Of a stretch of 20,562 nucleotides of DNA, positions 9,067 to 19,479 are shown piece after piece. Position 1 is the stretch's first letter. Each line of letters opens with the position of its first letter. Position numbers and translations under genes: made by a program. The notes under the pieces are model-generated. The model was not told where the DNA came from, made no database searches, and was given only the letters and a program-made list of their open reading frames with translations. Source of the stretch: Amanita rubescens (taxonomy: Eukaryota; Basidiomycota; Agaricomycetes; Agaricales; Amanitaceae); assembly GCA_015039365.1 (NCBI GenBank), contig WION01000763.1, positions 1 through 20,562 on the forward strand, written 5' to 3'.

Positions 9067-10789
9067 TCGTGTCCATATGCCAGTCTTGACATGAACATTG
9101 TTTGATTGCATGTTAAACTCTGTCCGCAGAAACGCATCCAAGCCCTCCACTTGGTCTTGTGTCAAAGGGCAATGCGGCGCTTCACATGGAACTTCGTTCA
9201 GTCTATCCGGCGCATAATTGTCGAAGGGATTCTCTCCCCGTTCCTGCAGCTCCCTGATGAGCTCTTCATCTTCCAAACCTTCCCAATCAACGCCAAATTG
9301 CTCTACATCTCCGATGTTTTCGTCTCCAACGTCAATCACGGCTGAGCGGTTACTTAATCCTCTCATGAACATGTCCCGCGGAGCCATGTTCTTTCGCCCC
9401 TTGAGCCGCATCACGTGGGTATTCCAATTCTCAGCCCATAGCTGGATGTCGCTATTGAGGGTGTCGAGGAAGAGATGGTGAAGCAACCAAATATGGCCCG
9501 CTGAATCCACTCGTAATCCGTGTTGCTCTTCCAGAGATTGAAAGAAAGGCTTCCACTTTGCGACAATTATGCGACCCACCTCCACCCATAACCTTTCGAT
9601 CCTAATGTTGTGTACAGATCTAAGTTCATGATTAGTACGATTTAGTATTGGTTTCTAAGATTGTCATCGTTACCTTCCCCATATGTACGACCCACGATTA
9701 TCACCACGTTCATGTATCATGTATGCAGCCACCCTGACATTTTCTGTTCCATGGTCTCCGCGCACTCGACTGGGGAGACCGTGGTTTGCGACGCCCTCAA
9801 GAAAGAGGTCCAAGACAGTGACCGCCTTGTTGTTCGTGCTGCATCTAATTCCCGTGATGAAGCGCGACTTGCCGTCGATAAAACCGTGTATCACAAATTT
9901 CCATCTGATGAGTTCTAACGCAGAGCGATGAAGGCCGATCGACGGAACGAGTAGCAATGCAACTTACTATGATTGCCATCATGATGCCAAAGAGAGTTGA
10001 CTTCAGGCACTGAATATACGCGCCTCTCAATCGGTCTGTTGACGAAGCGTGCTTGCAACCCTCGCACTCTTGTCATGGAATCCCGAATCAAACGACGCTG
10101 GACGTTATAACCTTGAAATCTGATGCCGGCCCTGACAAATTCCAGACTATAATTGGGGAAACATTCTAAGATCTCCCTCACGAGGCCGTCCAGGCGTTCG
10201 GGCTCATCTATGAGGTCGAAACGAGTCGGTCCTGTCGGATGCCACTCCTTAGCGATCGTCCCATCTGGGTGGACGACTTCCTGGATGACGGGTGGGGCGG
10301 GCTGGGCAAGGTTATATTCCAGAAGGCGGCGGCGAACCGTTCTCGCCGAACACCCCACCATGTCTCCAATATCCTTCAAAGTCATCCCTTGAATTGTGAA
10401 TGACAGTAAGTTCTTGTCGATTTGGACACGAGGACGACCAGGACCCCCCCTTGCTTCCCTATGGGAAAGGGGCATTGGATCTCCCTCCATCTCATCCCAT
10501 GCCACGGCTACGGCTTCGTTTAAAGAGGCAACCATGTCGTTAATTGAATTCTGGAGGGTATCATAGTCCTCCTGCGTTAATAAAGCCCGCGCCTGCATAC
10601 GTGCGAGCATTAGTTTTGCAATTGTAACGAGAAAATTCGACATACCCGTTCTGCATCAGCCGCGAACGCGCGTACCTCGTCGATTTGAACTTGTAGTCGT
10701 GCCGCATCACCATTTTGTATGCGCAAATTTTGATTAACCCGTTGTCCTAGGTCTTCATACGCGTTGACCAGGGCTTCTCTCTGATCCAT
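9037..10789 (-). CDS. DDE integrase-core transposase, intact, four exons
   Basis: Exons on the minus strand: 10789-10646, 10592-9968, 9914-9674 and 9619-9037, separated by introns of 53-54 bp and joining in frame to 530 residues. Residues 1-100 are helical. A helix-turn-helix follows ([20 protein letters not shown], after the GRPR motif). Next comes the RNase H-like integrase core with WHHDGN (D253), RGDHGTEN (D310) and NIRIERLW (E345), spaced like a retroviral-type D,D(34)E triad; all three catalytic residues are present. It would cut and join DNA ends in the nucleus. The family resembles the single-gene integrase-core proteins multiplied in mushroom genomes and also known from animals. The ATG at 10789 is supported by the clean splice of exon 1 and by the divergent neighbour. 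The product looks functional. Confidence 0.9.
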
Positions 10790-10893
10790 GGCTAGGGCAA
10801 GGACGGCCGACGTGGGCGATGTTTTGGGGCGGAATTTAAAATTTTCTGAATTTGTTTTTATTTCGCAACAAATTCCCGCTATCTGACGAGACA
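10790..10893. promoter_or_regulatory. Shared 104-bp region between two divergent start codons
   Basis: The transposase ATG (10789, minus) and the ATG of the unknown gene (10894, plus) are only 104 bp apart, so both must start transcription here. The gap has a GC-rich half (10795-10835) and an AT-rich half with AATTTAAAATTTT near 10834-10847, which could serve as a TATA-like element. The arrangement suggests co-expression. No specific factor site is recognised. Confidence 0.5.
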
Positions 10894-12530
10894 ATGTCCA
10901 ATCGACGCTCTACTCGAACACACAGAGCCCCCCTCAATCCGGAACAGGGTACGATGCCTCTCGTCAATCGACGAGTGAGGTTGAACACTTCCGCCGAAGA
11001 AGCTATCGAGAATCCTCCGCCATCCCAGACCAATCCCCCAGGTATGTCGACAGAGGACAGTGACCAGCCCTCTATCATGTTAACGGTCTGCCCAGACACA
11101 GAACCCAGCGCTCCCGCCCCTACAGCAAATGAATTTGCTGTGATAGATGAACCAGTTTCTGCGGAAGGATTCTCCAATAACGCTCTTAATAAGTTATTGC
11201 ATGACGCTGCGGAGATGAATTGCCGTTTCGATAGCCAGCAGGCTGAGGGGATACGCGAAACTGACGCCCCCAGTCCTCCGTCGTCGCATATCAATGAAGG
11301 GCCTCGTTCTACTTCAAGCGAGGGCAGCGATAGGCTGGAAACGCCAGCAACAAATGTAGATGGTCCTACCACAGAAGGTGGCGAATCTGAAGAGGCGGTC
11401 ATAGCCATTGGGCTTCACAGGACCACTGGAGAGGTGGAGGAAGTGATCATGAGCATGAAAGTGCGCTCAGTCCCAAGGGTCGATAAAGTGGTGGCGCGCG
11501 CGAAACGAGAAGACGATTCAAGTACCCAAAATCTGCGTCGGATGCTGGAAATGGTAACATCCCAGAGAGTCCTGGTGGCCACTGCCAAAAAATTGGTGCG
11601 GGTCCATCAAGTCGCCGATTTACAAGGAAAGTGGGGTGACGGATTCAAGGTCTTGGGAAAGCTGGAGGACGTGGAGAAATCGAAATTGCTCCTGCAGCCA
11701 TGCGATCCCTGCCCTGAAGCAGTTGACATTCAAACTGCTGCGAATGCCTCGCCCTCCTCTCCAATTTTCGTCATGTACTTTATCGAACAGGATGTGAGTG
11801 AACTGTACTACGACGGCAAGTGCCTCTGACCCAAGTTCGTTTACGTCAGGAACCCATGTCCGTCAATCGACATATACCAAGCGGATATACACGGCTAGGA
11901 AGCTCGTCCTTAGAGCATTCAGGCGTCCAGACAAAGGCTCTAGAATCCACACCCGCTGGATCTTCTTCCACTAGGGGTAACGAGCAAGTCGACCCTTCCA
12001 TTTATCTGAAGGTGGCAATTGATGAGGAATACATTCGCATATATGAGCAACACGTAGTCGAGGAGCGGGGCACTCTGGGAGCGGCATTTCCGATTATCAT
12101 TTTCGCGAGGCTCGTGAAACAGGCTTGCGACAGTCTTCAAATACCGTACACCACCGGAAGCACCCAAGCGAAGAAATATCGGGTGTCGCATGAGCAGTGG
12201 GTTTCCATGGACGATATAATATTATTCTTTCGTGGCCAGATCAACTCGGGAGGCCTAACGTCAGGACCAGCCCTATCCACTTTCGCTAACCACCGATCCT
12301 GGCATCTGCGCGCCGAAAACTGCATCAAAAAACTAGGAGATCAGAACCGCGACCTATCTCGAACGCATCAGAACTCACTGGATTTGGTGAAGATGATTCT
12401 GCGTACCCCGCTGAAGAAACTTGGAGAGGTGGAACGAGATCTGTATGGTTCTTTCAACGAATTCCAACGCCGGGTGAAGGAGCTGGAGAATGTTTTCCGT
12501 AGAACAGAAGGGGTCAGGGACGGCGAATGA
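10894..12530 (+). CDS. Unknown protein divergent from the transposase, intact, two exons
   Basis: The ATG at 10894 opens exon 1 (10894-11793). A 56-bp intron (GTGAGT at 11794 to CAG ending at 11849) joins it in frame to exon 2 (11850-12530, stop TGA), giving 526 residues. Residues 1-180 are polar and disordered (Ser/Pro/Glu/Thr-rich, with a basic opening MSNRRSTRTHRA). Residues 185-300 look folded, with a Lys/Arg-rich patch around KVVARAKRED. The last 190 residues are mostly helical and end in a likely coiled coil (EVERDLYGSFNEFQRRVKEL). No catalytic motif, P-loop or zinc cluster is visible, and I recognise no family. Its divergent position and intact state suggest a partner of the transposase, for example a DNA-end or targeting accessory protein. 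That is inference from position only. Confidence 0.75.
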
Positions 12531-12831
12531 TCACTATGCGGGGGGGGATCATTAAGTATATGAGCAGATTTGAATAAATGAGATGACTTACACCTCATCG
12601 TGTGCTCTGTTTTCGCCTGCGGCTTGCCGTTACAGTGTTGATCTCGTTTAGGTGGCCTGCTTTAATAGAGCTAACAACAGACGTCCGCTGCACCGAGGAC
12701 ACGTAGATAGCATCCGGTACATGAAAAAATTTAAAGGATGTTGTTTGCAGGATGAGAACACCTGAGAAGAACGCGTCTATTCATTAGATTCTACGATATA
12801 TTCGATCATAATGTTTTATATGACGTTTCTT
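12531..12831. other. Short gap without a gene
   Basis: A run of seven or more G (about 12541-12547) follows the stop of the preceding gene; the rest is AT-rich sequence. Nothing else recognised. Confidence 0.4.
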
Positions 12832-13514
12832 TTATTGATCGACATAGAGAAAAGCTCGAGGTCGTCAGAATATCTTTGGTTTCCGTTGAAGGACTGCTTC
12901 CGGCTCTATCCGGCGTAGGATCTTTGATATTCTACTCCTGTGATTTAACATCAGTCGCCATTATCTCTGGAACTGATTACATGTATCCACGTACTTGGGT
13001 ACTCTGACTTTATGACGCGTTAGCAAGTGCTTTACTATCCGCCCAGCTCCAGCGTTTGGGTTATCCTGCTTGAATAGCCGGAATTTAACCTGAATCTCTT
13101 CATCGGAGAGTGAACAACTTCGAGCGCTTTCAAAGCCCCATGAGTGGCGCAATTTCCGAAATTTCTTCGCCCTATAATGTTTAGCTGAGTGTAGGACGCG
13201 CCGGATGGATATACAAACCCAAGTTGATATGCGTTAGTGTCGTAGAAATCCTTCAAATTATGTAAAATATCCAGATCGTTGAACCCAAGAACCCATAATT
13301 GTTTGGTACGTCTTTTCAGCTTCGTCCATATTCGGCGCTGCGTAAGATTGTCAGAACAACGTATAAAACGAGGTAATCTTACACGTACGTAGCGGCTTGC
13401 GTTCAGAAGGCATGGGATGATGGTAGTAAGCGGGTTTTTGGTGCTCCCAAGCCAATGTTCGGGAGAAGAGATGATGCGGACATCCCCAACCGGAGTGCGC
13501 GGCGCTATTACCAT
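12832..13514 (-). pseudogene. Decayed N-terminal part of a second integrase-family transposase
   Basis: Minus-strand exons can be chained. About 13514-13383 is weak. Then 13337-13219 contains FNDLDILHNLKDFYDT. Then 13171-12995 contains FRKLRHSWGFESARS and the helix-turn-helix-like stretch DNPNAGAGRIVKHLL. Then 12937 onward contains ILRRIEPEAV. Introns of 45, 47 and 57 bp separate them with matching phases. This order (short hydrophilic helix-turn-helix, FRKxRxxWG, NPxAG, then RRxEPEAV) is what precedes the DDE core in another mushroom integrase family. It is different from the intact transposase in this window. A TGA at 12867-12865 breaks the frame (CGA to TGA would explain it), another stop follows at 12834-12832, and no DDE core is found before the neighbouring gene. 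It is truncated and inactive. Confidence 0.6.
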
Positions 13515-14563
13515 ATATAGGTCAAGTCGTTGATGGTTTTTTTTTTGGGTAATACGGCGGGTGCGACGGGGAAAACAAGCGTTGAGTCCAGTAGACGAGA
13601 GATTGGAATAAAATTCAAGTAGGGATCAGCGTCTATACATGGATAAGAACACAGGCGAGGATTCATCGCGTTAAGAATACCACTCACCGGGCTTCACATG
13701 AACAACATGAACGAAACCATTTATCATACGGCGAGCAACTGCTAATGCAGATACTCCAAAGCGGTACAAAGCGCCTCCAAGAGCAATGGAAAGGAGGGTG
13801 AAAGCTGGATCCCGAAAGCAATTAGTGTTGGTTAAATGACGGGGGTGGAGATGCACTATGATGTACCTTAGCTGTGATTCGTATTCCTACAGTTCGCCAG
13901 TTTGGCGGGGAGTATGACATCATCTTAAAATTATGGTATATGCACGTTACAATCACTCTGCGAAGGGGGGGGTGCACTAAAGTTACGTTGGACCCTCGCT
14001 ATACCTCTGAAACCTTCCACCTTCCCCCCCACCGACACACATGATGGGGGGCGAAAAAAAGATCCCACGAACTGAGGCTGCCTTAAGTAGCCCCCTTCCG
14101 CGGTCGTTTGCGCTTGTTGACGAACTTCTCCGGAGGAGCTTCCCGAAGATAACGTTAATAGTTTTGGCTGTGAACAACAAGCGCGGGAGACTGGTACTTA
14201 AGTGGGTAGCCGAAGCTTCCTTCCCCTTTCGTCCTTCCACGATTAGCATAGAACCTGTAGTCCTTGCATCGTATTGTAGTTGGGATAATCTACATTTTAA
14301 TCTTCGTAAGTCTCGTCGTTCAAATGAGAAAAAAATCATACCGGAAAGGAATGGTGATAAATAAGTGCGAGACGAAACTGACCCTGGTTCTTTCAGACCT
14401 AAAAGACGGTTCATGAACGCGCCGGTAAGAGTGGCAATTTTCGACACCAGAAACAGGCTCAAAGACATGATAGAGTGGCAAGAGACCCGGTAGCCCCGGC
14501 CAGGACGTGATGAGGAAGAAACGAGGTTTATGGTAGTCGCCCTCGCGTTTGTACGGGATCCGA
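13515..14563. other. 1-kb stretch with only weak open frames
   Basis: A minus-strand frame at 13671-13856 contains a fairly hydrophobic piece (FTLLSIALGGALYRFGVSAL) ending at a GTGAGT donor near 13690, so it could be one exon of an unidentified gene. Open frames on both strands at 13983-14468 overlap each other and look non-coding. An upstream first exon of the Spt5-like gene could lie here but I cannot identify it. Homopolymers occur near 13538 (T) and 13968 (G). Confidence 0.35.
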
Positions 14564-17500
14564 ATGCTTACCGAGTTTTTGAAGGCAAACGTCCGGGATT
14601 TGGTGGACATTGAAGCATCGGAAGGTGCAGACGGAGAGACAACAGATTCGAATGACGACGGTATGTTGCTGGCACGCCCAAAAGTTTCCTTGATGTTAAT
14701 ACCATATCAACAGGAGAGGATGGCTTCATCGACGACGACAGCGGCGAGGAGGACTTGGAATCGTCAGAAGAAGACGACCATGCTCATTGTAAGTGCTTGT
14801 AAACATATGTTCTCTTACATGATGAAACTTATGACTGCAGTGGATGACGCCGTTCCTAGCGCGCTTTCCAACAGAAATTGTAGCCCTGTGTTAGATCCGT
14901 CGGTAGCGAGGGCTAGCAATGACAGAATGCGTCAAGATTGCCGACTAGAAGAAGTGATTAATCGATATGATGCGCAGATAGCAGTGCCTCAGGATGAAAA
15001 TCAAGACGGTTCCCAGGACGACTCGGACTTCTGGAACGACAATATCACCTCCATCGCTGACGGCGTAACTCGAATGCCAAGTGACGACGATCCTCCCCTA
15101 TGGAGAGTTCGGGTGCGAGTGAGTTTATCACTATTTCTGCTCTTGTTTGGCGATTAACACGTTGACGATGAAGGACGGAACCGAAGAAGAAAGTTTTTTC
15201 CTCCTCAACGAGCGCCTTCAGGCGTGGCCCCGTTTGGCTCTCACAGTGTTTCTGCCACCGGGCGGCCAAAAGTGGATTTGCATGGAATCAGCTTGTCGGG
15301 AGTATGTGGAGAAACTGTGTATCGATCTGTCGACGTTCACTCACCCACTTCAAATTTTTTTTTGTACCTGTTGAGGAACGTTTGACATGGCTGAAGTGGC
15401 AACATCGGGGGCGACGGATAACAGTTTCCTGCTTGGGGCCGACTAAAAAGAAGATCCGAATTGAAGGAATTGTTATCGAAGGATAACAAAATGGACGAAA
15501 GGATACTCAAATACGCCAACGATCTGGTATATATCGACGGGATGACCGAGTCAACCGTTTTCCTCTGTATGGTCCGCGCCTACCGGTTCCAATCTTGAAG
15601 GGTGAAGATAATTCGAATACGCGGAAAAAATACAAACGAATGCAACGACTGTTACAACCCTTGTTGGGCGATCCCGTTCTGGCGAGGCAGGCCCCGCCCG
15701 CCGCCCATATGATGGATCCCACAGTGTGGTGGCACCCGAACATTCGTTACGATCTCGAGGTGATCAATATGCCCCTATATCGGCTGACCAAACCCGATAG
15801 TCACGGTTGGAGACCGGTTAAAGGCGGGGATGATTTTCTGCTGCCTTTCGCATTCTTCGAAGTACCACATGCCGTATTGAAATCTGAAACGGCGGTACCC
15901 GAGCTAAACGAGCTAAAGATTTTTGCAGAGGGAATGACCATCGGTGGGCAAATATTACAGTTTGTAAATCGGGATCCGAGCTTCATGCGGTGGACATACG
16001 AGAATCACGTTGCTGCATGCGTCGAAATTGGGCAGAAAGTAGAGGCAAACGTGGAGGGTGTATGAAAAGGGGAATTATCGATGATATTTTCCTGGATGAA
16101 GTAATTCTGTGCATTAACAACACGGAGCAGGTGGGAATAGATGCTCGTTGGGTTAGAAGATTCTACGAGGTGGGCGACAAGGTAAAAGTGGCAAAAGCTT
16201 CCAACCTGAACCGCGAAGGGTGGGTAGTGAGTATCCGTGAAGGTGAAATCGAGGTATTCGATCGCGACGCGAAGGAAAATGTACGTTGTTCTATTGGTCA
16301 GACATTAAATGACTAACTTTGAAACAGTTTCACGTGCAAAGCTGGCAACTTATTCCGCACGATAGCTTTGAACGCGGCTTGCCTCATGAGATTCAAGTGG
16401 GGGATTCTGTGCGCGTCGTTAGCCGCATGTCAGCTGATTTTTGGAGAAAGGGGTAGGGTATGGAAAGTGACGGAGTTGGGTGTTGACTTCATTGGTGATA
16501 GACCGAATACCAAGGTACATGCACATGATAGGTCGTCGATCGAAGATTAACGTGGCCATTGCTCTAGTTACAGTGCCACATTGGTTTTTAGAGGTAGATC
16601 CGTGCAAGGAAGCCCCTGTTGGCCCATTGGAAGAGAGGTGGAGGAAAGAGCGTCATTCTCTTGCTCAGTATGATCACTACCAGGAGCTGGTTAACACGTG
16701 GGTCCAAGTAACGGGAGATCACGCGGAAAAGGGGTTATATGGTAGAATTCGAGCAAGTTTGGGCGAAGGAATGATGCAGATCGAAAACAGAGCAGGAACG
16801 CGCTTGTTGAATATTCACGTGGATTTCCTGCTTAATGATCGGTGAGTGAAGCACAGGATATGTAATTTTGCCGACGAGCTGAATGCGTTACAGAGAAAAG
16901 CAAGGTCGAGATCTTACTGATTATTACATCGGGCGGTATCAAACCCCCGCTACGATGGGACGTCGACTGCCGACTCTTTCCATCGTACAACCAGTGAGAG
17001 CGACGACACCAGGCGCAGATGAACCAACATGGCCTGATGAAACTCCGATTGGGCAACGGGATTGTGGTGGCGACATCCGGGACGGGTGGATCAGTGGAGA
17101 ATGTGGACCCAATACCAACGGCCCCCGATTCAGCGGCAGCGATACACCTGCCTCAGCTTCCTCGAAGGCTTGATGGCAACATATCATACGAAAATCAAGG
17201 TACGTGGTTGTGTTCAAACTTTAAAATTGTAATTGACACATTCTTTCAAAGTAATCCCCGCTAACTGGATAATGAAAGGTGACTTGGTGACGAAGCGTAT
17301 CTGGGCCCACGTCCGTAACAGTAAAACAGACCCCTTCGAACAAGGAGGTTTTGCAAGAGGACGATATGAAGGGCAAAGAGTACTTGTTCTGTCGGGTGAA
17401 GGGGAAGGGCAAGTCGTGGTGAGCGCAAGGCAACAACAGCCTGTCAAAATTCCGGCCAAGTATCTCTTTCCCAGAAAGGCCAACATCCAAAGGACAAGAT

Positions 17501-17671
17501 GTCGTAGTCATAAGCGGTGACAATATCGGAGAAAGTATACCTCACCCGCAAGCCGAGAGTGGACGGTTTTTTTCCATTGGGTCGTCGCGGTTACACAAGG
17601 TCTTCACCATTTGTATCATGGAGGCTAGTCGATTAGCACGATGCGATCCTTTGTCGAGGCCGGAAGGATAG
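14564..17671 (+). pseudogene. Spt5-like NGN/KOW protein gene, broken by many single-base frame changes
   Basis: The reading starts with an acidic region (DLVDIEASEG, then EDGFIDDDSGEEDLESSEED) with introns 14661-14713, 14789-14840 and 15119-15173. It continues with an NGN-like domain (QKWICMESACREYVEKL, VPVEERLTWL) and KOW-like modules (YANDLVYIDGMTESTVFLCM; VGDKVKVAKASNLNREGWVV; VGDSVRVV; GRYEGQRVLVLSGEGEGQVV). Introns 16281-16327, 16842-16893 and 17200-17251 also fit. Spt5 is the conserved elongation factor that clamps RNA polymerase; shorter Spt5-like relatives have spread in mushroom genomes, often beside transposons. Frame changes of one base are needed at about 15355-15363 (T run), 15574, 16060, 16450 (G run), 17100 and 17470, with further unresolved breaks at 15400-15430 and 16515-16574. 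The protein is not expressible as it stands. Stop chosen at 17669-17671. Confidence 0.75.
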
Positions 17672-18775
17672 ACGGCTATCTATTCTGTATTTAATATACC
17701 ATTGCATCTTTTAATGTGACCCGCAGACAGATAAAATGACAGAATCGATGGGAACTGATAAACTTGCCGCAGAACTGGTAAGATGGCGTAAGAGGGGCTG
17801 TCATATTCTCACATTTGAGCTGTTGACAAATGGTATGATGACCATGGGTGAGGGTATCATTAGATGTGTAAGTCGATTAATGCTATTAGCGTCCACCTCG
17901 CTGATTAACCGCATAGATTATATATGGTTTCGAGTATCAATGCTATTCCTAGTCGTTGGCATTGTTGAGTCGATTCTCGTGGGCGCGAATATTGATCGCG
18001 ACGCGCTGACGTCACGAGGATAACGATCGGTTTCTGATCATCTGATGGTAGATCCATCACGAGATCCCGGCCTTAGAGATCGGTAAATACAAGTTGCAAG
18101 GTACGCTAAATGAAATTCGCGACGCCGACGAAGGACGACTAATGACAGTAATATGTGCTTTTTGTTGATATTGTTTTCGAGAGTTGTGTACTGATAGCGA
18201 TATACTGGCCGCGGTTCGAGGTTCGAACCTTGGCAACGTTCGACAAGAGGAGGGGTGGCGAATGTGGTAGGGGTGGCAGCGGTAGAGGTAGAGGTCGCGA
18301 CCAGGGCTGTGGAAGGGGCTGTGAGGAGATGATGGCGATGAAAGACCAGACTCCGGATTGGGGTAGAGGTGTAAGCATTTGGTCCTTTCTTATTCTCTGT
18401 GCCAGTATTAAGTAATGGATGTGGGGTGCATAGGGTCATCGCCATCATTCTCCTCGGTCTCCACCATGACGGCAGCATATGACAGCCATTCCTCGGGATC
18501 CCGCCGTCGTTCTCATCTGCCTACTACCATACGTGGTGGGGCCAGTTCCGGTGTTCGAACGACGAGGATGACAGGTATGAAGGCGACACTGAAAACTAGT
18601 AATCACAGACTATTGATCTCATGATTTTTTAGGAAGTCCTTTGACATTTATTTGATGCCGTGTTGTCATTGGCATCTTGCTGATATCATATATGTGGCTA
18701 CTTTATCTTGTTACTGCGGATACCCGAGTTATGTAAATGCTGATTATAGATCTAGCTGAAGCAACATTTACAAAC
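17672..18775. other. Stretch with a Gly-Arg-rich segment and a third B-box-like site, no firm gene
   Basis: A plus-strand frame from 17736 (start MTESMGTDKLAAELVRW) to 18023 is plausible at its beginning only and may have an intron starting near 17868. A plus-strand segment around 18243-18370 encodes GECGRGGSGRGRGRDQG-like low-complexity sequence followed by a GTAAGC donor at 18371. It could be an RGG-type exon, but no exon chain can be built. At 18220-18229 lies GGTTCGAACC, preceded by CTGATAGCGATA, as in the tandem repeat at 1891-2063. No tRNA fold closes. Confidence 0.35.
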
Positions 18776-19120
18776 GTCGAGGACGCGAAGAATGCGTGGA
18801 CAATGCACCGGTCACGCATCGTCAACGCATCGGGCATGCGTAGATGAAAACAACTTTGTTTTCGGAAGAAAAAGAGATCACTCATGGACGACGAATGAAC
18901 CACGCGTGATTTGATATCAAACATTTTCGAGAGCGTGATCATGAATGGACCACACATGAGCAAAAAAAGTCATCCACGCATAGACCATTCGTGGACGACG
19001 CATGATCATGCATGGCTAACGGGTGATCACGTCGAGCACGCATGATCCACGTATGATCATGAATGATCACGCACGATCACGCATGATCACTCGGGCAAAC
19101 TTACGTTTTGTCCATTTTGG
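18776..19120 (-). repeat. Right GATC-rich subterminal repeat array, inverted relative to the left one
   Basis: The array is sparse near 18776 and dense near 19090, with units such as ATGATCATGAATGATCACGC and about ten GATC sites between 18875 and 19090. Words shared with the left array on the opposite strand include TCGTCGTCCA, CGTGATCAC, GCATTNTTCG and GTGATCATGC. The outer end reads TTTTGTCCATTTTGG (19106-19120), the reverse complement of a near match to 1410-1424. The match is a mosaic of short words rather than a continuous alignment, so the arrays are either old or evolving by unit turnover. Confidence 0.6.
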
Positions 19121-19479
19121 AGAAACATACACAGTGAGTGTGCGCTTCTACCATCTAACCACACGACCTTCCGTCGTAAACACCATTTCAATCCCACACT
19201 ACGCACCAACTACGGGGCGTATTCCTCAGCGGATGATGAAGACAGTGAAACACAGGTATATTACAAAGATGTATTCTACATACGATCATGCCCTACCATG
19301 CGCTACGAGCGCCATGGGGCCTAAACAAGGAAGCAAAAAAAAAAAAAAAAAAAAAAAAAATTATATTATTTTAAGCTGACTCGACGGTGCGATGTTGCCG
19401 TAGCCAACTCGCGAGAGTGTCATTTACATCTTCACCGCGACGACGACGGCAAGATACAAAAGTACCCCACAGCATACCC
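19121..19479. other. 3' flank of the mannosyltransferase gene with a long A run
   Basis: No gene is supported. A run of 26 A lies at 19335-19360, followed by an AT-rich tail (TTATATTATTTT). On the minus strand it is a T run about 120 bp beyond the stop of the mannosyltransferase gene. It could be the poly(A) end of a retrotransposed sequence on the plus strand or a simple repeat. I found no target duplication. Confidence 0.5.

Larger units (their letters stand above)
1410..19120. mobile_element. Candidate large DNA element bounded by diverged inverted ends
   Basis: The outer end of the left array (CCAAATTGGACTAAA at 1410-1424) matches the reverse complement of the outer end of the right array (CCAAAATGGACAAAA, from 19120 inward). 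Both are followed by GATCA-rich subterminal sequence whose density falls toward the interior. Between them lie an intact DDE integrase-type transposase, a divergent partner gene, a HECT-like gene and relics of a second transposase, an Spt5-like gene and a NACHT-ankyrin gene. Inverted ends plus an internal transposase are the hallmarks of a DNA transposon. Against it: the ends are imperfect, the size is large, and no target-site duplication is visible next to 1410 and 19120. Alternatives are two independent insertions of one short non-autonomous repeat, or nested elements. Confidence 0.35.

Noticed and set aside
10836..11408. Minus-strand open frame of 190 codons
   Set aside because: It is the antisense shadow of the first exon of the 10894-12530 gene, which has a clean intron and consistent frame.
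13983..14468. Minus-strand open frame of 161 codons with an overlapping plus-strand frame
   Set aside because: Both strands are open over the same bases, with no recognisable motif on either, so neither is supported.
18190..18245. tRNA gene suggested by GGTTCGAACC
   Set aside because: The T-arm has mismatches, the acceptor ends do not pair on either strand, and no D-arm or anticodon arm can be placed.
18038..18478. Long minus-strand open frame, 146 codons
   Set aside because: It is the complement of the Gly-Arg-rich plus-strand segment, and its Thr/Ser/Pro runs follow from that low complexity. No domain.
1410..19120. CRISPR-like array reading of the GATC-rich repeats
   Set aside because: Units are only about 10 bp, variable, with no constant repeat and spacer lengths, and the genome is eukaryotic.
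1395..19135. Target-site duplication flanking the candidate element
   Set aside because: Bases left of 1410 (TTGCTCCG) and right of 19120 (AGAAACAT) do not match, and no shift of a few bases gives a convincing direct repeat.
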